Part shown: in pieces, positions 1 to 7,212 of the stretch | Numbering within the stretch: position 1 is the stretch's first letter | How the letters are laid out: each line of letters opens with the position of its first letter | Source: Kitasatospora indigofera | GTDB lineage: Bacteria > Actinomycetota > Actinomycetes > Streptomycetales > Streptomycetaceae | Direction of reading: 5' to 3' | NCBI RefSeq assembly: GCF_014655955.1 | Contig: NZ_BNBO01000017.1 | Span: 1 to 64,000, forward strand | DNA length: 64,000 nt | The notes under the pieces: model-generated | The model's input: the letters and a program-made list of their open reading frames with translations, nothing else | What the model was told of the DNA's origin: nothing | Databases searched by the model: none | Program-made: the position numbers and the translations under genes

Positions 1-1
1 C

Positions 2-148
2 CGGCGGCCGGTCTACGACGTGCTGATGGCCGAGCAGCTGGCCACCGCCACCGCCTCGCAGGGCCCCGGCGACCTCGCCACCCTGCTCGCCGGCAACGAC
101 ACCTGGACGATGGCCGACCGGCCCACCACGGAACGGAGTGACTCATGA
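2..148 (+). CDS. 2-oxoacid:ferredoxin oxidoreductase beta subunit, C-terminal end (partial)
   Basis: Only the last 48 codons are in the window, and the gene enters from the left edge. The tail carries PVYDVL followed by a GDLATLLAGNDTWT-type ending. From memory of the family, this ending is typical of actinobacterial KorB, the thiamine-diphosphate subunit of 2-oxoglutarate/2-oxoacid:ferredoxin oxidoreductase. The stop codon overlaps the ATG of the ferredoxin gene (ATGA), so the two are probably translationally coupled, which fits an enzyme that reduces ferredoxin. With so little sequence the assignment rests on the terminal motif and the neighbour; another gene ending alike cannot be excluded. 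Confidence 0.55.
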   Translation, partial: RRPVYDVLMAEQLATATASQGPGDLATLLAGNDTWTMADRPTTERSDS

Positions 149-483
149 CCTACGTGATCGCGGGAGGCTGCGTCGACGTCAAGGACAAGGCCTGCCTCGA
201 CGAGTGCCCGGTGGACTGCATCTACGAGGGCCCGCGCTCCCAGTACATCCACCCCGACGAGTGCGTGGACTGCGGCGCCTGCGAACCGGTCTGCCCGGTC
301 GAGGCGATCTACTTCGAATCCGAACTGCCGGACCGGTGGAGCGACTTCGCCCGCGCCAACGCCGAGGTCTTCATCCCGCTCGGCTCGCCGGGCGGGGCCT
401 CCGGGCTCCCCGTGCTGGCGGCCGACCACCCGCTGGTGGCCGCCCTGCCGGCGGGTGATCCGGTGGCCGGGGGCGCGCGGTGA
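145..483 (+). CDS. fdxA: Seven/eight-iron ferredoxin (FdxA type)
   Basis: This is a 112-residue soluble electron carrier. Cysteines at 9, 17, 21 and 25 and a second set at 40, 43, 46 and 50 (CVDCGACEPVCP) form the two-cluster pattern of actinobacterial FdxA, which carries one 3Fe-4S and one 4Fe-4S centre. The start MTYVIA and the IHPDECVDCGACEPVCPVEAI core are hallmark FdxA sequence. The body ends near residue 85 and is followed by a variable tail. The gene overlaps the upstream oxidoreductase stop by four bases, and its own stop overlaps the GTG of the TetR gene. It is probably the electron acceptor of the 2-oxoacid oxidoreductase encoded just upstream. Confidence 0.9.
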   Translation: MTYVIAGGCVDVKDKACLDECPVDCIYEGPRSQYIHPDECVDCGACEPVCPVEAIYFESELPDRWSDFARANAEVFIPLGSPGGASGLPVLAADHPLVAALPAGDPVAGGAR

Positions 484-1106
484 CCGGGCGGGCGGCGCTG
501 ACCCCGGCCCGCGTGGTCGCGACGGCGCTGCTCGTCCTCGACGACGGCGGGCCGGCCGCCCTGACCCTCACCTCGGTGGCCGGGCGGGCGGGGGTGGCCG
601 TCCCCTCGCTCTACAAGCACGTGCCCGGCGGCCTGCCCGACCTGCGGGCCCTGGTCCGGCTGCAGGTCCGGGCCGAACTCACCGCGGCCCTGTGGCGGTC
701 GGTGCGCGGGCTCGGCGGTGACGACGCGGTCGCGGCCCTGCTGGGGGCGTACCGGGCGTACGCCCTGGGCCACCCGCACCGCTACGCGGTGCTCACCACG
801 GACGGGGAGGTCTCGGACCGGGCGGCGCCGGCCGCCGCCGGGGCGGTCGGCGGCCCGGCGGAGGGCGGGTCCGACGTGTTCGCCGCCGCCCTGGCCGGGT
901 ACGGGCTGGCGGGCGAGGAACTGCTGCACGCGGCCCGCTGCCTGCGGGCGGTGGCCCACGGGTTCGCCTCGCTGGAGACCACCGGGGGATTCGGCCCGGC
1001 CGCGGACGCCGGTGCCACCCACGCCCGGCTGACCACGCTGCTCTCCTGGGGCCTGCGGCCGAGCCAGGCCTTCCTCACCGGCAGCCGGGCCTGGGTGGCG
1101 GCCTGA
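480..1106 (+). CDS. TetR/AcrR family transcriptional regulator
   Basis: A 208-residue DNA-binding repressor-type protein. The N-terminal TetR helix-turn-helix spans about residues 8-55, with VAGRAGVAVPSLYKHV as its recognition region. The C-terminal part, mostly helical and alanine-rich with a HGFASLE segment, looks like a WHG/TetR_C_33 ligand domain. The GTG start overlaps the ferredoxin stop codon, so the gene is cotranscribed with the oxidoreductase-ferredoxin pair and may control them or a nearby target. A strong hairpin terminator follows. Ligand and targets cannot be read from the sequence. Confidence 0.85.
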   Translation: MTGRAALTPARVVATALLVLDDGGPAALTLTSVAGRAGVAVPSLYKHVPGGLPDLRALVRLQVRAELTAALWRSVRGLGGDDAVAALLGAYRAYALGHPHRYAVLTTDGEVSDRAAPAAAGAVGGPAEGGSDVFAAALAGYGLAGEELLHAARCLRAVAHGFASLETTGGFGPAADAGATHARLTTLLSWGLRPSQAFLTGSRAWVAA

Positions 1107-1180
1107 GCCGGCGGTCCGGGCCGGTGCTCCGGGCCGCAGGCCCGGGAGCCGGTCCCGTCCGGCAGGGATCCCGGCGCACG

Positions 1181-1216
1181 ACGGAGGGCCCGGTCCGCCT
1201 GGACCGGGCCCTCCGT
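1181..1216 (+). terminator. Rho-independent-type hairpin after the TetR gene
   Basis: A perfect 16-bp stem (1181-1196 with 1201-1216) with a GCCT loop lies 75 bases after the TetR stop. It has no U-run, as is usual in streptomycetes. It most likely ends the oxidoreductase-ferredoxin-TetR transcript. Confidence 0.75.
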
Positions 1217-1259
1217 GCGGTCGGACGCGCCGTCCTGCCGTCCCGCCGCCGTTCGTCCG

Positions 1260-1306
1260 CCGTCCCGCCGTCCCGCCGCCCTGACGGGGGAGGGACGGCG
1301 GGACGG
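1260..1306 (-). terminator. Hairpin after the LuxR-type regulator
   Basis: Two 15-base arms (1260-1274 and 1292-1306) pair perfectly around a 17-base loop, immediately downstream of the leftward LuxR-type gene. It is a separate structure from the hairpin at 1181-1216, so the two convergent genes each have their own terminator. Confidence 0.6.
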
Positions 1307-1319
1307 CCACCGGCGCGGT

Positions 1320-2123
1320 TCAGCGTGCGCCGGCCTGGCTCATCCGCGGCCACGGGTCGGTCCGGCGGGCCCAGCCGTGCAGCTCGCGGCGGGAGGAGAC
1401 CTCCAGCTTCTGCATGACGGTGCTCACGTAGTTCTTCACGGTCTGCCGGGCCAGGTGCAGGTGGGTGGCGATCTCGTCGTTGGAGTAGCGGCGGAGCAGG
1501 AGGTCCAGGACCTCGCGCTCGCGCACGGTCATGCACTCGGTCAGCATGTCCCGGCCCGGCTGCGCGTCGCCCGCCGGCCAGGCCGGGTGGGGGGCGGCAC
1601 CGAGGCCGTCCGGGGCGGTCTGGTCCGAGGTGATCCAGGTCGGCCGGCCCGTCACGAGCCGGCGCACCGCGTCCACCAGCGTCTCCGGTTCGACGGAGCG
1701 GTGGACGAAGCTGTCGGCCGCGCCCTCCAGGCATTCGAAGACGACGTCCGGGTCGTTGTGCTCGGAGTAGACGAGCACCATCGGCGGCCGCCGTGAGTCC
1801 TTGAGGTGGCGGCCGAGCCGCAGGCCGTCCCGCGGCCTGCGCAGGTCGCAGTCGGTGATCACGATGTCGGCGCGGTTGTCGCGGTGGTCCAGCCAGGCGG
1901 CCTCGGCGCTCCTCGCCGTGGTCACCGTGCCGACCGCGCCGGACTCCCGCAGCAGGGCCGAGAGCGCGGTGCGCGCCAGCGGCCAGTGGTCGACGACGAG
2001 AGCCCGTGGGTGTGCCGTCCATTCCTGCGGGTACCAAGGCACCGACGTGCCCCCGTTCTCCTCCATGCCTCTCACCATCCTTCCCCGTGACCGGTGGTAC
2101 GACCCGATCCCCCCTGATGACAT
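1320..2123 (-). CDS. LuxR/NarL-type response regulator
   Basis: A 267-residue two-domain regulator. A receiver-like domain covers about residues 38-160, with the likely phosphoacceptor Asp91 in ITDCDL. A C-terminal LuxR helix-turn-helix spans about 200-260 (LTVREREVLDLLL-type helix, then DEIATHLHLARQTVKNYVS). The receiver lacks an obvious conserved switch lysine in the usual KP context, so phosphorylation control is uncertain. No histidine kinase lies nearby, making it an orphan regulator. In-frame ATGs at codons 16 and 20 are alternative starts, and the first 20 residues are not conserved-looking. A hairpin terminator follows at 1260-1306. Confidence 0.8.
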   Translation of the reverse strand: MSSGGIGSYHRSRGRMVRGMEENGGTSVPWYPQEWTAHPRALVVDHWPLARTALSALLRESGAVGTVTTARSAEAAWLDHRDNRADIVITDCDLRRPRDGLRLGRHLKDSRRPPMVLVYSEHNDPDVVFECLEGAADSFVHRSVEPETLVDAVRRLVTGRPTWITSDQTAPDGLGAAPHPAWPAGDAQPGRDMLTECMTVREREVLDLLLRRYSNDEIATHLHLARQTVKNYVSTVMQKLEVSSRRELHGWARRTDPWPRMSQAGAR

Positions 2124-2432
2124 GCCGATTGTCAGGACCGGGCGAGCGGCCGGTCAACGCGGGCCGGACTTGTTTCGCAAGTGCGGGAGAGCAGCCAGGC
2201 CAGCGGTGATCCGGGAGGTGACAAAGTACGAGGACGATCATTGCGCCCGCCCCGGGGCCCGCGCAGACTGTCGTTGTCGGCACGGCTGTTGTGGCCGCGT
2301 ACCCGTTGCGCGCCCGGCGATTCGCCGCAGGCGGCGAGACCGCGGACATCTCGCGTGCCGCCTAAAGATATTGAGGACCCGTCAGGTACGTTCGGGCGGG
2401 TGACCACCGATGCGCAGCAGGGGAGAGCCGGG

Positions 2433-3605
2433 ATGAGGGGTGCCACCTGGAAGCAGCTGGCCGCCGAGGGGGCCTCCGTCTGGCTGGACGGTTCGGTCCG
2501 GCCGCCGGCCGGCTCCGGCGGCGCCGCCCCGGGCGGTCCGGGCCGGGCGACGGCCCCCAGGACGGCCGAGCAGCTGGTCGCCGGGGGCTGGGTCACCGGT
2601 CTGGTGCTCGGGCCCGAGGCGCTGGCGGACAGCGTGGTGCTCCCCTCCCAGCGGGCGCTCCTGCGGGACCTGGCGAGCCTGGAGGTCAGCCCGCAGGGCG
2701 CGGTCCGGCGGCTCTCCGCGCACCGCGCGCGGGAGGCCTGCGACCTGCTCGGCCGGGTGTACGAGGAGACCGGCGGCCGGGACGGGTACGTCTCGGTGGA
2801 CCTGCCGGTGTGGTCCCCGGCGGACCCGGCGGTGCTGCTGGCCGAGGCCCGCACCCTGTGGTGGCTGGTGGACCGGCCGAACCTGCTGGTGCGGATCCCG
2901 GCGACGGAGGCCGGACTGGCCGCCATCGTCGGCTGTCTGGCGGACGGGATCGGGGTGGACGTCGCTCCGCTGGTCACTGTCGAGAGCTACCGCCAGGTGC
3001 TGGAGGCCTTCGACGAGGGGCTGGAGCGGGCCCGGGCGGCCGGCCGCCGGCTGGACCGGATCGCCGCCCTGACCTCGTTCGCGGTGCGGAAGGTGGACAC
3101 CGAGGTCGACGCCCGGCTGGCGGCCCTGCCCGGCGCCAACTCCGCCGCCCTGCGCGGCCGGACCGGACCTGCCCTGGCCCGGGTGGTCTACCGGTTGCGC
3201 GAGGAGCACCTGGACCGCGCCCGCTGGCGTTCACTGGCCGCCGCGGGCGCCCGCCCGCACCGGCTCGCCTGGCTGGCCTGCGGCGCCCCGCCCGGTCCGG
3301 CGGCCGACCAGGCCGGGGCCGGCGCGGGTGGCCGGTACCTCGGCGCGCTGCTGGCGGAGGGGGTCGTGCACGTCCTCCCGCCCGACCTGCTGGCCGGCCT
3401 GGAGGAGGAGGTGCCGCTGTTCGGGGACATGCTGTCCGGCCGGTACGTCAGCGCCCAGCGCGACCTGGAGGGCCTGGTGGCGGCCGGGGTGCCGCTGGCC
3501 GAGGTGACCGACGAGCTGGGCGTGCGGTACCCCGCGGACTTCGCCCGGGCCTGGTCGCGGCTGCTGGCGGCGACGGCCGCCGGGCTGCGGCCCGCGGAGG
3601 GGTGA
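2433..3605 (+). CDS. Transaldolase-like protein lacking the catalytic lysine
   Basis: A 390-residue protein of the transaldolase family: LAAEGASVWLD at 9-19, a YVSVDLPVWSPAD strand at 119-131, a LWWLVDRPNLLVRIPATEAG block at 142-161 and SFAVRKVDTEVDARL further on. In working actinobacterial transaldolases the block reads NLMIKIPAT, and its lysine forms the Schiff base with the sugar phosphate. Here it is Arg154 (CGG codon, 2892-2894). The usual WASTGVK motif is also replaced by LAWLACGAP. The protein is therefore unlikely to catalyse transaldol transfer by the known mechanism. The start was chosen at ATG 2433 after a GGGGAGA ribosome-binding site; a GTG at 2400 is in frame. It converges on pabAB. 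Confidence 0.75.
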   Translation: MRGATWKQLAAEGASVWLDGSVRPPAGSGGAAPGGPGRATAPRTAEQLVAGGWVTGLVLGPEALADSVVLPSQRALLRDLASLEVSPQGAVRRLSAHRAREACDLLGRVYEETGGRDGYVSVDLPVWSPADPAVLLAEARTLWWLVDRPNLLVRIPATEAGLAAIVGCLADGIGVDVAPLVTVESYRQVLEAFDEGLERARAAGRRLDRIAALTSFAVRKVDTEVDARLAALPGANSAALRGRTGPALARVVYRLREEHLDRARWRSLAAAGARPHRLAWLACGAPPGPAADQAGAGAGGRYLGALLAEGVVHVLPPDLLAGLEEEVPLFGDMLSGRYVSAQRDLEGLVAAGVPLAEVTDELGVRYPADFARAWSRLLAATAAGLRPAEG

Positions 3606-3619
3606 GGCCGGTGGGCGCG

Positions 3620-3661
3620 GGGGCCGGGTCCGTCCCGGTGGCCGGGACGGACCCCGGCCCC
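3620..3661. terminator. Bidirectional hairpin between the transaldolase-like gene and pabAB
   Basis: A 19-bp stem with one bulged base (arms 3620-3638 and 3642-3661) lies between two convergent genes and can stop transcription from both sides. Confidence 0.65.
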
Positions 3662-3751
3662 GTGGCCGGCCTGCCGCGTCCGTACCGCCGGCCCGGGCCG
3701 GCCCGGACGGTCCGGGAACGGCTCGGCCGCCGGCGGTACCGGCGGGACGGG

Positions 3752-5959
3752 CTACCGGGAGGGCTCGGCCGGGCGGCCGGCGAGCGCGGGCCGGGGCTCG
3801 GGTACGGGCCGGGTGTCGAGGGCCGGCCGGGCCGGTACCCGTCCGGGGAACCCGTCGGCGCAGAGCCCCAGCAGGGGGGCCGCCTTCACCGCGGTCTCCT
3901 CGAACTCCTCGTCGGGGTCGGAGAGGGCGACCACCGCCCCGCCGACGCCGTACCGCACCCGGCCCGGCTCCGGTCCGGCCACCAGGGTGCGGATCACGAT
4001 GCTCAGGTCGGCCGCGCCGGAGAGCGAGAAGTAGCCGACCGCGCCGGAGTAGACGCCGCGGGGGCCGGCCTCCAGCCGGTCGATCAGCTGCATCGTCCGC
4101 CGTTTGGGGGCGCCGGTCATCGAGCCGCCGGGGAACGCCGCCCGTACGCAGTCGACGGCGCTGGCGTCGTCCCGCAGCCTGGCCCGTACGGTGCTGACCA
4201 GCTGGTGGGCCCGGGCGAAGGTCTCCACCCGGAAGATCTCCGAGGCCTCCACCGAACCGACCTCGGCGCACCGGCCCAGGTCGTTGCGGACCAGGTCGAC
4301 GATCATCAGGTTCTCCGAGCGGTCCTTCTCGCTGGCGGCGAGCTCCAGGCGCAGCGCCTCGTCCTCGGCCGGCGTCGCGCCGCGCGGTCTGGTCCCCTTG
4401 ATCGGGCGGGACTCGGCGACGCCGTCCCGGCCGATCCGCAGGAACCGTTCGGGCGAGGTGCTGAGCACGGTCGTCCGGCCGAACTGCAGCAGGGCGGCGA
4501 ACGGCGCGGGGCTGGCCCGGCGGAGCCGGCGGTAGGCCTGCCAGGTGTCGAAGGTCCCGCTCGCGGTCAGCTCGTTGGTGAGGCAGACCTCGTACGTCTC
4601 GCCGGCCGCGATCTCCTGCTGGCAGGCGCCGATCAGGTCCAGGTAGGCCTCCCGGTCGTGCCGCAGCCGCAGTCCGTCGAGCTGCGGTTCGCGGCCGACC
4701 GGCGGGTCCTCGGCGGTGCGGCCGGCCAGGGTGCCCAGCTGCCGGGCGGCGTCCGCCAGCCACTGCCGGGCCGCGGCCTCGGAGACGCCGCCGTCGCCGT
4801 CCTCGACCAGGGCGAGCAGGTGGCTGGTGGCGGTCGCGTGGTCGAGCACGACGGCCCGGTCGGCGAAGACCAGGACGGCGTCGTCCTCCTCGGCGCGGTG
4901 CACCCGGTCCCCGCCGGTCTGCGACTTCAGCTCGTACCCGAGGTAGCCGACCCAGCCGAGCGCGAAGTCGAAGGGCAGGTCGGGGAGTTCCGTCCGGCAG
5001 GAGCGCAGGTCCTGGTCGAGCCAGGGCAGGAACTCGCCGGCCACGGTGGTGGTGCGGCCACCCTGTTCGACGGTGACGGTGTCGTTCCAGGCGTCGGCCC
5101 TGGCCACCCGGGCGAGCGGGCCGCAGGCGTCGCCGAGAATGGAGAAGCGGCCGCGTGCGGTGTCCCGGGCACTGCTGTCGAGCCAGAACGCGTGGTTGCC
5201 GCCGCGGAACAGGTGGTCGAAGACCAGTTCGTCGTCCCACCGGGTGGGCAGGGCCCCGGCCAACACCCGCAGGCGGCGGACGGGGCCGGACGGTGCCGCC
5301 GCCACACCCGGGGCGCCGGGGCCGGTGCCGGCCACGGGCGCCGGAACGGGGGCGGCCGCCTCCCGGGGCGGTCGGTGCCCGGCCGCCAGCCGGAGGAAGT
5401 TCGCCAGCAGCTGGTGGCCGTGGCTGGTGGAGACCGATTCGGGGTGGAACTGCACGCCCCAGAGCGGGCGGTCGCGGTGGCGCAGGCCCATCAGCACGCC
5501 GTCGGAGCTCCAGGCGGTGGCCTCGATCTCCTCCGGGAGGTCGGTGACGGCGAGCGAGTGGTAGCGCACCACCTCCAGCGGGGACGGCAGTCCGGCGAAG
5601 AGGCCGGTGCCGTCGTGCCGGACGGCCGAGGTCCGGCCGTGCCGGGGCTCCGGGGCGCGGCCCACCGTGGCGCCGAACTCCCAGCCGATTCCCTGGTGGC
5701 CCAGGCAGATTCCCAGGATCGGCAGCTCGCACTCCCGGACGAGCCGGCGGCAGATGCCGAAGTCGGCCGCGCGGGCCGGGGTACCGGGCCCGGGGGAGAG
5801 CACCACACCGTCGAAACCGGCCAGCTTGGCCGCTAACGGCCCCTCGGTCCAACCGGGTTCGTCGTTGCGGATGACGACCGGTTCGGCGCCGGCCTCGGCG
5901 AGGTAGTGGAACAGGTTGTAGGTGAAGGAATCGTAGTTGTCGACCAGAAGAATGCGCAC
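3752..5959 (-). CDS. pabAB: Aminodeoxychorismate synthase, fused PabA-PabB
   Basis: A 735-residue fusion that converts chorismate and glutamine to 4-amino-4-deoxychorismate, the precursor of p-aminobenzoate and p-aminophenyl antibiotics. Residues 1-195 are a class I glutamine amidotransferase with Cys85 (LGICLGHQ), His172 and Glu174 (FHPES). Residues about 240-715 are the chorismate-binding domain. Its PIKGTRPRG motif, with lysine where anthranilate synthase has alanine, marks PabB chemistry. The GTG start at 5959 has a GAGG site and begins the conserved VRILLVDNYDSF; an upstream ATG at 6007 is in frame. Codon 42 is TTA (5834-5836), read only by the bldA tRNA in streptomycetes, which suggests developmental control and secondary metabolism rather than folate supply. 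The methyltransferase gene lies upstream on the same strand. Confidence 0.92.
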   Translation of the reverse strand: MRILLVDNYDSFTYNLFHYLAEAGAEPVVIRNDEPGWTEGPLAAKLAGFDGVVLSPGPGTPARAADFGICRRLVRECELPILGICLGHQGIGWEFGATVGRAPEPRHGRTSAVRHDGTGLFAGLPSPLEVVRYHSLAVTDLPEEIEATAWSSDGVLMGLRHRDRPLWGVQFHPESVSTSHGHQLLANFLRLAAGHRPPREAAAPVPAPVAGTGPGAPGVAAAPSGPVRRLRVLAGALPTRWDDELVFDHLFRGGNHAFWLDSSARDTARGRFSILGDACGPLARVARADAWNDTVTVEQGGRTTTVAGEFLPWLDQDLRSCRTELPDLPFDFALGWVGYLGYELKSQTGGDRVHRAEEDDAVLVFADRAVVLDHATATSHLLALVEDGDGGVSEAAARQWLADAARQLGTLAGRTAEDPPVGREPQLDGLRLRHDREAYLDLIGACQQEIAAGETYEVCLTNELTASGTFDTWQAYRRLRRASPAPFAALLQFGRTTVLSTSPERFLRIGRDGVAESRPIKGTRPRGATPAEDEALRLELAASEKDRSENLMIVDLVRNDLGRCAEVGSVEASEIFRVETFARAHQLVSTVRARLRDDASAVDCVRAAFPGGSMTGAPKRRTMQLIDRLEAGPRGVYSGAVGYFSLSGAADLSIVIRTLVAGPEPGRVRYGVGGAVVALSDPDEEFEETAVKAAPLLGLCADGFPGRVPARPALDTRPVPEPRPALAGRPAEPSR

Positions 5960-6097
5960 CGCAGCCTCACAGACTTGGCGGGGAAGGGGAGTTGGGCACA
6001 GGGTCACCTGCTGGGGCGGCGCCTGGGTGGGCCGCCCAGTGGTCCGGCGGGCCCGGCCGCCGGCCGGACCGGACGGCGCCCGGCTGCCGCTCGGGTC

Positions 6098-6805
6098 TCA
6101 GGCGGCGAGGACCTGCAGCAGCATGTGGTCGACCTCGTCCTGGCCCTCCTGGACCACGACGCGGTGCAGTTCCCGCAGCTCACGGCCGGTCTCCTCGGCG
6201 GCCCGGCGCAGCTCCGCGAGGTCCCCGCGCGAGCTGAAGTGCAGCAGCGCGGCGCCGTCCGGGGTCAGCCAGCCGGTCGCCTGGTCGAGGAACCTGCGGT
6301 GCGCGGCGTAGCCGGTGTCGACGTAGGCCCGCTCGTGCATGCTGCGGTAGCGGTAACCGCTCGGCGCGAGAACGTAGTTGGAACTCCAGAAGACCAGGTC
6401 GAAGCGCTCCTCGGCGGGGACGGCCTCGAACAGGTCGCCCTGCACGGCGCGGAACCGCTCCGCCACCCCGTGCCGGTCGGCGTTCAGGCGGGCGTTCGCC
6501 GCGGCCTGCGGGTTGATGTCGGTGGCGACCACCCGGTCGCAGCCGGCCAGGGCGGCGGTCACCGCGATCACCCCGGTGCCGCAGCCCACCTCCAGGAAGG
6601 AGCCGGAGCGGGGTACCTCCACCGGCTCCGACCAGCCCAGGAAGTCCAGGGCCACCCCGGTGCTGGGCGAGTAGATCGGTGCGAACACGTCGTCGAGCAG
6701 GTCCCATTCGCGGCCGCGCAGGGTGAAGCTGGACGGCCGGTCGGCGCGGGTCCGGGCCTCGTGGCTGCGGCGAAGGGATCTCATGTAGCTCTGGATCTCG
6801 GGCAT
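6098..6805 (-). CDS. SAM-dependent methyltransferase
   Basis: A 235-residue class I methyltransferase. SAM-binding motif I is FLEVGCGTG (about residues 69-77), followed by the acidic VVATDINPQA strand end and a QGDLFEA motif. The arrangement resembles HemK/PrmC-type enzymes, but the NPPY substrate loop expected after the fourth strand reads SSNYVLAP. Its substrate is therefore not predictable and probably not a glutamine side chain or N6-adenine. It lies 138 bp upstream of pabAB on the same strand, so the two may form a transcription unit; a role in modifying a product derived from aminodeoxychorismate is only a guess. The PucR-type regulator is divergent. Confidence 0.8.
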   Translation of the reverse strand: MPEIQSYMRSLRRSHEARTRADRPSSFTLRGREWDLLDDVFAPIYSPSTGVALDFLGWSEPVEVPRSGSFLEVGCGTGVIAVTAALAGCDRVVATDINPQAAANARLNADRHGVAERFRAVQGDLFEAVPAEERFDLVFWSSNYVLAPSGYRYRSMHERAYVDTGYAAHRRFLDQATGWLTPDGAALLHFSSRGDLAELRRAAEETGRELRELHRVVVQEGQDEVDHMLLQVLAA

Positions 6806-7212
6806 GTGGACTCCCCCGGTCTCGATGATCGGCCTGGCCGGCCTCCCTCGGTGAGCGCCAAGTGTTCACAACCGGGCATGCGTGGGAGAAGGTGATGCCG
6901 TCACACAACCCCTCAATCGGGTGGTGACCGGATCACACCCTGTCATCAGAGCGGGGCGCCCACCTCGGCGCTAAACGCTCCCGTAACGGTCCGGACATCG
7001 GCGGTCCGTTTTCCATTCCGGATTGTGGAAGGCATTGCCGGCCGTCGGGTTCCCGTCGCCCGGCCGTTGCCGAATGCTGGTGCAAAGGTCAGACAGCAGG
7101 ACCCGCAGGGGAATTGGCGGGGGTTCCGGTGCTTGACGCGGAGTGGCGAGACCCATACAGTCCGACTCTACGGACGGCGGTACCAAGATCTCAGAGAAGG
7201 GTCCGGGGGGAC
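6806..7212. other. Divergent regulatory region between methyltransferase and PucR-type gene
   Basis: About 400 bp without a gene. It contains the rightward promoter listed at 7133-7161 and a GTGA-N5-TCAC palindrome at 6924-6936 that could be an operator. I see no leftward promoter that I can defend. Confidence 0.5.
7133..7161 (+). promoter_or_regulatory. Vegetative-type promoter of the PucR-family gene
   Basis: TTGACG (7133-7138) and TACAGT (7156-7161) are separated by 17 bp, a good match to the HrdB/sigma-70 pattern. Transcription would start near 7168. That decides the gene start: a TTG at 7114 would lie upstream of the transcript, whereas the TTG at 7213, preceded by a GGGGGGA ribosome-binding site, is inside it. 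Confidence 0.65.

Noticed and set aside
309..1310. Long antisense open frame over the ferredoxin-TetR genes
   Set aside because: Composition is the Arg/Gly/Pro-rich pattern of antisense frames in GC-rich DNA, with no domain or ribosome-binding site.
2181..2432. N-terminal extension of the transaldolase-like protein
   Set aside because: The extra 84 codons lack family similarity, and the ATG at 2433 has a good ribosome-binding site.
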